In this document: positions 35,543 through 42,878 of the stretch, piece by piece
How the letters are laid out: every line of letters starts with the position of its first letter
Numbering within the stretch: position 1 is the stretch's first letter
The notes under the pieces: model-generated
What the model saw: only the letters and a program-made list of their open reading frames with translations
Told to the model about the DNA's origin: nothing
Database searches by the model: none
Program-made: the position numbers and the translations under genes
From: a virus
Direction: 5' to 3' (one strand)
Length of the DNA: 42,878 nucleotides
IMG/VR virus record: IMGVR_UViG_3300025120_011362
Span: 1-42,878 of that record

Positions 35543-36012
35543 CAGTAAAATATGGTGAAATGATAAATCTAGTAAATCCAAAAATTAGTATAGATCAATA
35601 CAAACCAAAAATTGGCGAAGCTAATGAAACAGTTGTAGTGGCATTTGAAGTAATGCAAGAAGGAGCGGCAAGTGATCTAAGCAATCTAATTGAAACTGAT
35701 GTAGTAAAACATTTAGATGTAGACGTAAGTCAAGGCCCAAACGGCGATGGCAACTATCTTGTGTTTCTTGAATTTGAACGTAATAAAAATCTACATAAAA
35801 ATATCTTGGAAATTATGAAAGCAGTTTCTAATGCTACGCAAATTAATGAATGGTCATTTGACTATTACAAGGGCGACAGCTCAAAAGAACTTAATGAAAG
35901 CAATTTAAGTGATTCTGTTCTTGACAATCCAGAGCAGTATGTGTTAAAGTATTCACAAGCTAACGAAACAAACGAAGACATTGATAGAGTTAGACACTTA
36001 GCTGGTTTATAA
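35539..36012 (+). CDS. conserved-type phage protein, 157 aa
   Basis: A 157-residue acidic protein with alternating strands and helices (ETVVVAFEVMQEGAASDLSN; NYLVFLEFERNKNLHKNILE), a ferredoxin-like alpha/beta pattern, and a flexible C terminus. It is translationally coupled to the 35006 gene, so the two may form a complex. No cysteines, membrane parts or catalytic motif are visible. Function unknown. Confidence 0.75.
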   Translation: MTVKYGEMINLVNPKISIDQYKPKIGEANETVVVAFEVMQEGAASDLSNLIETDVVKHLDVDVSQGPNGDGNYLVFLEFERNKNLHKNILEIMKAVSNATQINEWSFDYYKGDSSKELNESNLSDSVLDNPEQYVLKYSQANETNEDIDRVRHLAGL

Positions 36013-36051
36013 GCAAAAGTGAAATCCCAAAAGTAGACTATAGGACAGATA

Positions 36052-36537
36052 ATGGCGGCTAGGATTTATTTGGTAATAATTGTACTAGGAGTACTAGGCG
36101 GTGTAGGTTGGTTTGGATATCAATACTACGTTAGTACTCAGAATGCAATTAGAACACTTACAGCAAACAATGCAAAATTAGAAACTGCACAACAAACTAC
36201 ATTGGCTGAGTTTGAGCAGTATAGAAACAAAGTAACTAAAGAAATAGAAGAATTTAAAAAAGAATTGGTTAGACAACAAGCATTAAATGACCAACTTGGT
36301 TCTAACCTAAAAGCAGTACAAGAAGCAAATAAAAAAATTGCTGGACTATTAGCAAATACAGATATAATTAAAAACAGTTTAGCTGATCCTAAACTTAGTG
36401 AGGAAGCAATAAATGAACAAGTTGACCTTTTCTTTGGCGCTATTGGTTGTGTTAGTGGGGGCAAGTGCTTGCTCCCGCCTATCACCCGTGAAGGAAATAG
36501 TGACAGTGCCGACAGTGGTGGAAACACCGGAGATTGA
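36052..36537 (+). CDS. membrane-anchored coiled-coil protein, probable inner-membrane spanin
   Basis: A 161-residue protein with an N-terminal membrane helix (IYLVIIVLGVLGGVGWFGYQ) and a long periplasmic coiled coil (ANNAKLETAQQTTLAEFEQY; TKEIEEFKKELVRQQALNDQ), the layout of an i-spanin (Rz). Its last 125 bp overlap, in another frame, a gene for a lipoprotein, just as Rz1 overlaps Rz. The terminal 35 residues (Cys/Gly/Ser/Asp-rich) are imposed by the overlap. AGGACAG precedes ATG 36052. Spanins fuse inner and outer membranes at lysis of Gram-negative hosts. Confidence 0.75.
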   Translation: MAARIYLVIIVLGVLGGVGWFGYQYYVSTQNAIRTLTANNAKLETAQQTTLAEFEQYRNKVTKEIEEFKKELVRQQALNDQLGSNLKAVQEANKKIAGLLANTDIIKNSLADPKLSEEAINEQVDLFFGAIGCVSGGKCLLPPITREGNSDSADSGGNTGD

Positions 36538-36799
36538 TGCACCCACTATTCGTATAGTGTCAAGACCCGATCCAATCGAAATGCGTAATGCAGATATCGT
36601 TGTTGTGACTGAAGCAAACCTACAAGAAGTTATTAAACGTGTAAAAACTGAACAGGGCGATTTTGTATTGTATGCAATGACTGCACAAAGTTTTGAACAC
36701 CTAGCATTGAGTTTTGAACAAATTAAAAAGTTTATAGAAGAACAAAATGCTATAATTCTGTATTACGAAGAAGCAGTAAAACCTAAAGAAAATGATTGA
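36413..36799 (+). CDS. lipoprotein, probable outer-membrane spanin
   Basis: A 128-residue protein with a lipoprotein signal peptide (LTFSLALLVVLVGASAC, lipid Cys20) and a Pro/Val-rich mature start (SPVKEIVTVPTVVETPEIDA), as in o-spanins (Rz1). It starts inside the preceding i-spanin-like gene. At 128 residues it is longer than classic Rz1 and has a helical C-terminal half (SFEHLALSFEQIKKFIEEQN), so it may have an added periplasmic part. It overlaps the dnaJ gene by 8 bp. Confidence 0.7.
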   Translation: MNKLTFSLALLVVLVGASACSRLSPVKEIVTVPTVVETPEIDAPTIRIVSRPDPIEMRNADIVVVTEANLQEVIKRVKTEQGDFVLYAMTAQSFEHLALSFEQIKKFIEEQNAIILYYEEAVKPKEND

Positions 36800-37580
36800 C
36801 CCATACAGTACCTTAGGAGTTAGTAAAACATCAACTGATTCTGAGATAAAATCTGCATATAGACGTTTGGCTAAACAGTGGCACCCAGATGCTGGTGGCG
36901 ATGAAAGCAAGTTCTCTAATGTAAACAATGCATACAACATGATTAAAGACGCTGAGCACCGTCAAAATTTTGAAAACGAAAAACTTGGCCCGTCAAATTT
37001 CCAACAGTCGCAAAATCCTTTTAGACAAAACTTTGGAGACTTCAATAATATATTCAATCAAATGTTTACGCAAAACACACAGAGACCGCAACCAAAACCA
37101 CAAACACATCTAGTATTCAATATTGATGTGCAAGATGTTTTTGATGGAGCAACAAAGAATATAAATGTAAGTATAGGCAATCAAAACAAGCCACTAAGTA
37201 TAACAATACCAAAAGGAATAAAGAGTGGTGATGAAGTAATATATCAAAATATGGCTCCTACTGGCGGAGATCTAGTAATTAAGTTTGTTATCAACGAAGA
37301 ACCAAACTGTTATACACAAGGTCATAATCTAATACGTACACTTCCGATTGGAGTCGCAGAAGCAATGATAGGTACAGAAAAAATTATAACAACTCTTGAC
37401 AAGAAACAATTTAAACTACATATTAAAAGTGGAACACAACATGGAACAAAATTAAGAATACCAGAAGGTGGATTACCACGCAAAAATAAACCCAACGGCG
37501 ATTTAATTGTGGAAATAAAAGTAAAAATACCAAAATTAAATAATAATGACCTAGACAAAAAACTAAGAGATATGTTATAA
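36792..37580 (+). CDS. dnaJ: DnaJ/CbpA-like J-domain co-chaperone
   Basis: A 262-residue Hsp40. The J domain (residues 1-65) has the DnaK-activating HPD at 31-33 (KQWHPDAGGDE). A Gln/Asn/Phe-rich linker (about 70-100) follows, then two beta substrate-binding domains (HLVFNIDVQDVFDGATKNIN; GGLPRKNKPNGDLIVEIKVK). It lacks the cysteine zinc finger, so it is CbpA-like (class B). It would work with host DnaK. It lies directly before the ClpA-type gene, so unfolding and folding functions are paired. Confidence 0.92.
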   Translation: MIDPYSTLGVSKTSTDSEIKSAYRRLAKQWHPDAGGDESKFSNVNNAYNMIKDAEHRQNFENEKLGPSNFQQSQNPFRQNFGDFNNIFNQMFTQNTQRPQPKPQTHLVFNIDVQDVFDGATKNINVSIGNQNKPLSITIPKGIKSGDEVIYQNMAPTGGDLVIKFVINEEPNCYTQGHNLIRTLPIGVAEAMIGTEKIITTLDKKQFKLHIKSGTQHGTKLRIPEGGLPRKNKPNGDLIVEIKVKIPKLNNNDLDKKLRDML

Positions 37581-37586
37581 TAAGTA
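37579..37586 (+). promoter_or_regulatory. late-promoter-like variant (AATAAGTA)
   Basis: AATAAGTA lies between dnaJ and clpA, 17 bp before the ATG at 37603. It matches NATAAATA with one change (A to G), the same change as in the TACATAAGTACTTAT elements. Weak support alone. Confidence 0.3.
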
Positions 37587-37602
37587 TTAATGGAAGTAGA
37601 AA

Positions 37603-39840
37603 ATGTCACAAGATAAAATACAAGATATAGTTGATAAAACTTATACACTCAGCAAAGATTATAGGCACCATTATGTGACTATAGAACATCTACTGGCAAT
37701 TATTTTAGATGCTAATGAGATACAAGATATTTTTGTTGAACTAGGTGTTGATGCTAAAGAAGTAAGCAGAGATATCTATGAGCATTTAGAAAAAGAAGTA
37801 GAACAGTATAACGAACAAGATACTAAGCAACCCAAAAAGACAGTGATGCTTGAACGTGTGTTTCATAGAGCTTTTACACAAGCATTGTTTAATGGTAGAA
37901 ATACATTGGATACCAGAGACTTGTTGATTAGTATTCTTAGCGAGACAAGTACTCCTGCAACTTTCTTTTTGAATGCAAAAGGAATAAACAGAGATAATGT
38001 GGCAATGTATCTGACAGATACAGACAATCCAAATACTGATAACACTGCAACAAAAGTAAGCAGACAAGAACGCACACTGAGAAAGTTCTGTGATAACTTA
38101 AATGAACAAGCGGCTAACGGAGAGATCGATCCAGTTATAGGTAGAGAAGAACAACTAGAAGTATTGGTTCAAACTATTGCAAGGCGTAAAAAGAACAATG
38201 TTGTGTTAGTAGGTGAAAGTGGAGTTGGTAAAACAGCTATTGCAGAAGGTCTGGCAGACCTTATTAATGAAGACCGTGTACCTGACATCATAAAAGAACA
38301 TACTGTATACAGTTTGGATATTGGTTCCTTACTAGCAGGCACAAAGTTCAGAGGAGATTTCGAAGAAAGGCTCAAAGAAGTTCTTGAAATATTAGAAAAT
38401 AAAGAAAAGACCATCCTCTTTATTGATGAAATACATATGATAATGGGTGCAGGAAATGCTGGACAAGGTGCAATGGATGTAGCAAACTTGCTTAAACCTG
38501 CATTACAAAAAGGTAAACTGCATTGTATCGGCAGTACTACATATGATGAATACAGAGAACATTTTGAAAAAGACAAGGCACTTAATAGAAGATTTTACAA
38601 AGTAGATGTGCCTGAACCTTCTCCGGAAGATGCAAAACGTATTATTGTACAAAGTATTCCTGCTTATGAGATATACCATGAGATTGCGTTTAATCAAGAT
38701 GCACTACATGGTGCAGTTGACCTAACACATCAATACTGGCACAATAAGTTTTTACCAGACAAAGCATTTGATGTACTAGATGCCGCGGCGGCTAGACAAA
38801 AACTATTGCCTGTTGATGCTAGAAAGCCTGTGCTAGAACTAGATGATATTAGATACGAAGTAGCAAAAATGACACGCATACCTGTTGACCAACTAGTGCT
38901 TACCAAAGACAGCGAGTATAAAAAAGAACGTCAAATTGACATCGAACGTATATTGCGTACCAAAGTATTTGGACAAGACGAAGCATTAGAAAGACTAGCA
39001 GACAGCATTTATATTAGCAAAGCAGGATTAAAAGAACCTAACAAACCAATTGGAAATTACTTGTTTACAGGTCCAACAGGTGTAGGTAAAACAGAAACAG
39101 CAAAACAGCTTAGTGAAATAATGCACATGGAACTTGTGCGTTTTGATATGAGTGAATATCAAGAGCGTCATACTGTAGCAAAACTAATTGGTGCACCTCC
39201 AGGTTATGTTGGGTACGGCGAAGGTGGACAAGGTAGTGGACTACTAATTAACAAGCTAGAAGAACATCCTAACTGTATATTACTACTAGACGAAATTGAA
39301 AAAGCACACCCAGATGTAAGCAATGTATTATTGCAAATTATGGACAATGGTATGCTTACATCAAGCGATGGCAAAAGTGTTAGTGCAAGAAATGCTATTG
39401 TTATCTTAACTTCAAACTTGGGTGCAAGAGACGCTGAAAAGCATGGCATTGGGTTTGGTAATATAGATGCAAACAGTGATGCACAGGATCAAGCAGTAAA
39501 AAGTTTCTTTGCTCCAGAGTTTAGAAACAGATTAGATGCTGTAGTACAGTTTAAGAAATTAGACAGTAAACTAATGAAGAAAGTTACTGTAAAGTTTTTA
39601 AAAGAACTAGATACTATGCTAGCACCGCGTAACATAGTTATGGAATATGATGATGAAACTGTTGATTGGTTGACATCAAAAGGATTTACCGAAACTATGG
39701 GAGCAAGACCTATGGCAAGATTAATAAACGAAAAAATTAAAAAACCATTAGCTAAACAAATACTGTTTGGTAAAGATGTACATTTAGTTAAATTGGCTAT
39801 TATAGATGACAAAATCAATATCAGAACAGATAAGGTCTAG
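37603..39840 (+). CDS. clpA: ClpA-type AAA+ unfoldase with ClpP-binding loop
   Basis: A 745-residue Hsp100 ATPase. Residues 1-140 are a Clp N-domain with two repeats (HHYVTIEHLLAIIL; NTLDTRDLLISIL). D1 has Walker A GESGVGKT at 204-211 and IGSTTYDEYREHFEKD; D2 has Walker A GPTGVGKT at 490-497, APPGYVGYGEGGQ and the LLLDEIEKAHPDV Walker B. There is no ClpB middle coiled coil, and an IGF tripeptide at 616-618 stands where ClpA has its IGL ClpP-docking loop. It could therefore direct host ClpP to chosen substrates. Length fits ClpA (about 758). Confidence 0.93.
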   Translation: MSQDKIQDIVDKTYTLSKDYRHHYVTIEHLLAIILDANEIQDIFVELGVDAKEVSRDIYEHLEKEVEQYNEQDTKQPKKTVMLERVFHRAFTQALFNGRNTLDTRDLLISILSETSTPATFFLNAKGINRDNVAMYLTDTDNPNTDNTATKVSRQERTLRKFCDNLNEQAANGEIDPVIGREEQLEVLVQTIARRKKNNVVLVGESGVGKTAIAEGLADLINEDRVPDIIKEHTVYSLDIGSLLAGTKFRGDFEERLKEVLEILENKEKTILFIDEIHMIMGAGNAGQGAMDVANLLKPALQKGKLHCIGSTTYDEYREHFEKDKALNRRFYKVDVPEPSPEDAKRIIVQSIPAYEIYHEIAFNQDALHGAVDLTHQYWHNKFLPDKAFDVLDAAAARQKLLPVDARKPVLELDDIRYEVAKMTRIPVDQLVLTKDSEYKKERQIDIERILRTKVFGQDEALERLADSIYISKAGLKEPNKPIGNYLFTGPTGVGKTETAKQLSEIMHMELVRFDMSEYQERHTVAKLIGAPPGYVGYGEGGQGSGLLINKLEEHPNCILLLDEIEKAHPDVSNVLLQIMDNGMLTSSDGKSVSARNAIVILTSNLGARDAEKHGIGFGNIDANSDAQDQAVKSFFAPEFRNRLDAVVQFKKLDSKLMKKVTVKFLKELDTMLAPRNIVMEYDDETVDWLTSKGFTETMGARPMARLINEKIKKPLAKQILFGKDVHLVKLAIIDDKINIRTDKV

Positions 39841-40543
39841 AACAGACTTTAAACTAAACACAAGAGTTTACTATCGACTACACACCTGGCGAGTAAGTCT
39901 GTATCAGCCTAGCTGGAGGTCAGAAGGTGACTTGCTTAAAGAAGCATGGTATAGAAATAGAAGTATAGAAACACATCTAAAAAATAACGAACCTTGTAGT
40001 TGGAAAACTAGAGCAGATAGAAGTTTTTTTATATATCTTTCCAAGCCTGATATTATACCAGAGCTAATAGAACATTGGGGTGATTCAATTACAGAGATAA
40101 ATGGTCCCTTGAATGATAAACACCAAGATATCATGCTTGAAGATTTGCAGATAGTAACTCGACGAACACTTTGGTACAACAAATTTCGTTATAAGATAAT
40201 GAGTACACGCTACGGCAACAGTGAACATGAAATATTTGAGGATATGCAAAACTTGTGTGTTGATAGTTTTGAATATGGAACATATAAACTAAACGATACA
40301 TTTAGAAAAACATCAAAAACAAATCAAAAAAAGATACAACTACAACGTAGTAAAATGCGTAATCCTGGCGGAGTTGGACCAATGTCAAACTGGCAAAGAA
40401 CATTATTCAGAAATCCTATGCCTTTTACTGCAACAGGTAGTATATACCTAATCAATCACGATGATGTTGTTACACTACATTTAATGTACAAAAAATATAT
40501 AACCAAATCACAGAAAGTAATCACCTTCGACGAACTTGAATAA
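39806..40543 (+). CDS. hypothetical phage protein, 245 aa
   Basis: A 245-residue protein, basic and aromatic-rich (LNTRVYYRLHTWRVSLYQPS; SFFIYLSKPDIIPELIEHWG), ending in IYLINHDDVVTLHLMYKKYI. The first half shows strands and helices typical of a globular enzyme or structural protein. The 35-bp overlap with clpA and the ATG at 39806 are clear. I recognise no motif. Position between clpA and tail genes does not fix a role. Confidence 0.7.
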   Translation: MTKSISEQIRSRTDFKLNTRVYYRLHTWRVSLYQPSWRSEGDLLKEAWYRNRSIETHLKNNEPCSWKTRADRSFFIYLSKPDIIPELIEHWGDSITEINGPLNDKHQDIMLEDLQIVTRRTLWYNKFRYKIMSTRYGNSEHEIFEDMQNLCVDSFEYGTYKLNDTFRKTSKTNQKKIQLQRSKMRNPGGVGPMSNWQRTLFRNPMPFTATGSIYLINHDDVVTLHLMYKKYITKSQKVITFDELE

Positions 40544-40547
40544 ATAC
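40539..40547 (+). promoter_or_regulatory. T4-late-promoter-like element (AATAAATAC)
   Basis: AATAAATAC overlaps the end of the 39806 gene and lies 17 bp upstream of the ATG at 40565, with AAGGAG between. It precedes the tail-fibre region, where late expression is expected, which makes it one of the more credible late-promoter matches. Confidence 0.55.
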
Positions 40548-40564
40548 ACTATAAGGAGTTTACT

Positions 40565-40741
40565 ATGGCAAAATTAAACGAAGATATGGTTGTTATCAAA
40601 GTTAGCGAACTGCTGAAAGATAGTGACGAACAACGAAAAATTATGAACCCAGAAATAGTAAATACTATAGAAGCCGCGGTACAAGAACTAGTTGGGCCAG
40701 GCAAACTAGTAGAAATTATTCAAGAAGCAAATCATGAGTGA
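40565..40741 (+). CDS. small helical protein before tail genes, 58 aa
   Basis: A 58-residue acidic, helical protein (KLNEDMVVIKVSELLKDSDE, NTIEAAVQELVGPGKLVEII). AAGGAG at about 40553 supports ATG 40565, and its end overlaps the next gene by 8 bp. It lies behind a late-promoter-like element at the head of the tail-fibre genes, so a minor virion or assembly role is possible. No family recognised. Confidence 0.7.
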   Translation: MAKLNEDMVVIKVSELLKDSDEQRKIMNPEIVNTIEAAVQELVGPGKLVEIIQEANHE

Positions 40742-41132
40742 CACAGTAGCATTATTAACAACAAGTGTACATACAGCAGGTACACAAACCTTACAAGGTG
40801 AAAAAGTCAAAGGTGATGCATACGTTGGACAAACCGACGGACTGCACACTATAGCAGTTCACCTTAATGACTTTATAGGAAAGATAGTTATTCAAGGTAG
40901 TTTAGAAACTACTCCAGGAGATAATGATTGGTTTGATATTCAACTGTCCGACGGCGAATTTGCTGTTGATGTCTCAGGTAAAATTACAAGTATTTCTGTA
41001 GAGAGTTTACTTTACAGTACAGCGGAAACAAGTAGAAAAGCATACAATGCAATTGGAAACTTTGTTTGGCTTAGAGCTAATATTACAGACTGGACCGCAG
41101 GAATAATAACAAGCATAGAAATGAATCATTAG
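40734..41132 (+). CDS. probable virion structural protein, 132 aa
   Basis: A 132-residue beta-rich protein (DGLHTIAVHLNDFIGKIVIQ, GSLETTPGDNDWFDIQLSDG) with an N-terminal Thr/Ser/Gly-rich stretch. The pattern resembles small beta-sandwich proteins found next to tail-fibre genes in T4-like marine phages. It is in line with the tail-fibre gene that follows after 9 bp. The assignment rests on position and composition, not on a specific motif. Confidence 0.65.
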   Translation: MSDTVALLTTSVHTAGTQTLQGEKVKGDAYVGQTDGLHTIAVHLNDFIGKIVIQGSLETTPGDNDWFDIQLSDGEFAVDVSGKITSISVESLLYSTAETSRKAYNAIGNFVWLRANITDWTAGIITSIEMNH

Positions 41133-41141
41133 GGAATAGAG

Positions 41142-42596
41142 ATGGCAAAGCAAGTAATTAATGTAGGTACAGCAGATTTAGCAGGTGACGGAGATGCACT
41201 TAGGCAAGCATTTATTAAAGTTAATAGTAACTTTACTGAACTGTATGTTGACGATGCACAAGACATTACACTTGCAAGTTTTAGTGTAGGTGCTGAAGGC
41301 ACAGCTAGTGGCGATGGCGCTATTGCTTATAATAATGCAACAGGTGTATTTACGTATACGCCAGCAGTTATTCCTGCAACACTTTTAAACTTAGGAATTT
41401 CAGATGGTACTAGTGGACAAATACTAAGCACAGACGGTAGTGGCAATTTTTCATTTATTGCAGAAGGCACAGGATCAGGTTTTAGTGAAATAGTACAAGA
41501 CACTACACCACAACTAGGTGGAAACTTAGACGGAAACAGTAAAAATATTACAAATTTAGGAACAATTAATACACACACTATTCCTGCAGGTACAGGAACA
41601 CTAGCACTCACAAGTGACATTACAACACAAGTAAACAGTGTAATAGACAGTGCACCAGGTGCAATGGACACACTCAATGAACTGGCGGCGGCAATGGGAG
41701 ATGACGCAAATTTCTCAACTACCGTAACAAATTCAATTGCAACAAAGTTTCCACTAGCTGGTGGTACAATGACCGGTGCTCTAAACATGGGCAGTAATAA
41801 TATTACTACTACTGGTAAAATACTATTTTCTAATGTGTATTCCACAGAAGGCGACTTACCAAGTGCGGCAACATACCACGGTATGTTTGCTCATGTACAT
41901 GCAACAGGTGCTGGTTACTTTGCTCATGCAGGCAACTGGATAAAACTATCAAATGCTTCAGACGGAATAGTGGCAGACACAACTCCACAACTAGGCGGTG
42001 ATTTGGATTGCCAAGGTTTCAACATTACAATGAACAACGGTATCATTTCCACAACTGCTGGAAACCTACAACTATCAAGTTTTAACTATGTTACAATAGA
42101 CAGTGCCAATAACGGGCAAATTGAAATTGGTAGATCCAGTGGCACAGGTGATGTTATTATAGGTAAGGAAAGTAATGGCACCAGTGTTAGTTTTGAAGGT
42201 GTAGCTAGTTTTGATGAACGAGTATTGTTGTACAAAGGTGCAGAAGAAAAGTACAGTGTACTTACAGGTGCAACAGGTACAGTTGTACATGATTGTGCCA
42301 ACGGAAAAATGTTCCATCATACAACACCTGCGGCAAACTGGACTGCTAACTTTACAAATCTAAATCTAAATCAATACAAGTTTTCAACAAGTGTAGGTAT
42401 GGTAATCACGCAAGGCGGTACAGCATATATTCCAAATGTAGTACAAATTGGCGGAGCCGCAAAAACAATCATATGGCAAGGAAACAGTGCGCCAACAGGA
42501 ACAGCAAATGGAACAGATGCAGTCTCTTTTACAATTATGAGAGACGGCAGTACGTATATTGTGCTAGGACAGTTAACGTCATTCGGAGGAGTTTAG
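41142..42596 (+). CDS. tail fibre protein with repeated collagen-like/adhesin segments
   Basis: A 484-residue phage tail fibre or short-fibre protein for host recognition. The N terminus (INVGTADLAGDGDALRQAFI, KVNSNFTELY) is the baseplate-attachment type common in marine T4-like phages. The shaft carries repeated phrases: DTTPQLGGNLDGNSKNITNL, FPLAGGTMTGALNMGSNNIT, and DTTPQLGGDLDCQGFNITMN. The last 130 residues (about 355-484), with VGMVITQGGTAYIPNVVQIG, form a beta-rich tip that is the likely receptor-binding or trimerising head. It is complete, ending at TAG 42594-42596. Confidence 0.9.
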   Translation: MAKQVINVGTADLAGDGDALRQAFIKVNSNFTELYVDDAQDITLASFSVGAEGTASGDGAIAYNNATGVFTYTPAVIPATLLNLGISDGTSGQILSTDGSGNFSFIAEGTGSGFSEIVQDTTPQLGGNLDGNSKNITNLGTINTHTIPAGTGTLALTSDITTQVNSVIDSAPGAMDTLNELAAAMGDDANFSTTVTNSIATKFPLAGGTMTGALNMGSNNITTTGKILFSNVYSTEGDLPSAATYHGMFAHVHATGAGYFAHAGNWIKLSNASDGIVADTTPQLGGDLDCQGFNITMNNGIISTTAGNLQLSSFNYVTIDSANNGQIEIGRSSGTGDVIIGKESNGTSVSFEGVASFDERVLLYKGAEEKYSVLTGATGTVVHDCANGKMFHHTTPAANWTANFTNLNLNQYKFSTSVGMVITQGGTAYIPNVVQIGGAAKTIIWQGNSAPTGTANGTDAVSFTIMRDGSTYIVLGQLTSFGGV

Positions 42597-42600
42597 TAAA

Positions 42601-42878
42601 TGCCTATGTTTAGTCTTCCAAGTCAGACGATAGGTCCCTTCGGCATGCCTATAATACCAGGCAATGGATCTGGCGGAGGCGGCGGAGGCGGCGGAGGCGC
42701 AAGTGCTGACGGATGGTTTACAAGAACTGATATTACAAATTTAGCCGGCGGTGACTATCCTTTTGTGAGAGGTATTACTGCTGATAACAGTGGAAACATT
42801 TATGTTGTTGGTGAAGATGCAGGAACTAATAGGAAAGGCTTGATTGTAAAATACGACACTACCGGCACTACAGAATGG
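42601..42878 (+). CDS. adhesin-like protein with Gly linker and beta-propeller repeat, cut by window edge
   Basis: The first 92 residues of a larger protein, open to the right edge. A short start (MPMFSLPSQTIGPFGMPIIP) leads to a run of nine glycines, then DGWFTRTDITNLAGGDYPFV and GITADNSGNIYVVGEDAG, a repeat of the SBBP/NHL beta-propeller type. GGAG lies before ATG 42601, 4 bp after the tail-fibre stop. Likely a tail-associated adhesin made with the fibre; the full length is unknown. Confidence 0.8.

Noticed and set aside
41142-42596. Tail-fibre DNA repeats as a CRISPR array or tandem-repeat element.
   Set aside because: Repeats are imperfect, in frame and explained by protein-level shaft motifs; no regular spacer structure.
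1-42878. The window as a bacterial chromosome segment (many metabolic genes, curli operon).
   Set aside because: Clamp loader, gp30-type ligase, PhoH, spanin-like pair, tail fibre genes, ATGA-coupled tiny genes and phage-type promoters are spread across the whole window, not confined to an island.

Overview
The window reads as part of a large, strictly lytic, T4-like marine myophage genome, probably infecting a low-GC oceanic alphaproteobacterium such as SAR11 (Pelagibacterales). Phage identity rests on a gp30-type DNA ligase, a gp44-type clamp loader, PhoH, MazG, a GroES/gp31-like co-chaperonin, a spanin-like overlapping pair, tail-fibre repeats, dense short overlapping genes (many ATGA stop/start overlaps) and sigma-70-like plus T4-late-like promoters. 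The host assignment is inference from low GC content, gene content, and the curli-related cluster that has been reported as widespread in pelagimyophages. No integrase, transposon, tRNA or CRISPR array was recognised.

Layout. (1) 1-8.1 kb, plus strand: end of DNA ligase, small conserved genes, a DnaQ-like exonuclease, a PTPS/QueD-like protein, an Fe-S set (SufT/DUF59-like, 7Fe ferredoxin, A-type carrier), OMP decarboxylase, an SNase-type nuclease, PRPP synthetase, a small HAD protein and class I FBP aldolase. (2) 8.1-19.4 kb: MazG, tiny membrane proteins, a PiT-like permease, a radical SAM protein, a CHCC zinc finger without a normal start codon, a DnaE-like fragment, a compact ATP-type PEP carboxykinase, a GroES-like protein, a DHODH-like protein, a PsiE-like membrane protein, GAPDH, a cupin, a hotdog thioesterase, the clamp loader and a set of small membrane/coiled-coil proteins. 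(3) 19.4-26.0 kb, minus strand: one operon-like block csgF - csgG - curlin-like 1 - FecR-domain protein - curlin-like 2 - two small proteins - CHASE2 class III adenylate cyclase, behind a TATAAATA late-promoter match. (4) 26.0-34.2 kb: a Fis-type HTH gene divergent from the curli block, then many small genes, several behind near-identical early promoters (GGTTGACA...GACATCTTGGTGCTATA). It includes a winged-helix-like protein, a SWIM-type zinc protein, PTH2, a ParB-like protein with a tandem-hairpin leader, a second MazG-like protein and a HAD nucleotidase-like protein. (5) 34.2-42.9 kb: phoH (minus), conserved genes, the spanin-like pair, DnaJ, a ClpA-type unfoldase with an IGF loop, and tail-fibre/adhesin genes running off the right edge.

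How the parts may work together (inference). PEP carboxykinase, GAPDH and FBP aldolase could push host carbon up gluconeogenesis. PRPP synthetase, the DHODH-like protein and OMP decarboxylase could channel ribose phosphate into UMP, with MazG, exonuclease and nucleotidase-like genes recycling nucleotides. PiT-like, PsiE-like and PhoH genes point to phosphate stress. GroES-like, DnaJ and ClpA form a protein-folding and unfolding set.

The strongest candidate for an unusual system is region 3 with its divergent HTH gene. It combines a curli pore (CsgG/CsgF), two secreted amyloid-type proteins sharing an N-terminal block, a periplasmic FecR-like protein and a membrane adenylate cyclase in one apparently late-expressed phage operon. 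The curli part has precedent in pelagimyophages; I do not know of a described role for the cyclase and FecR components there.
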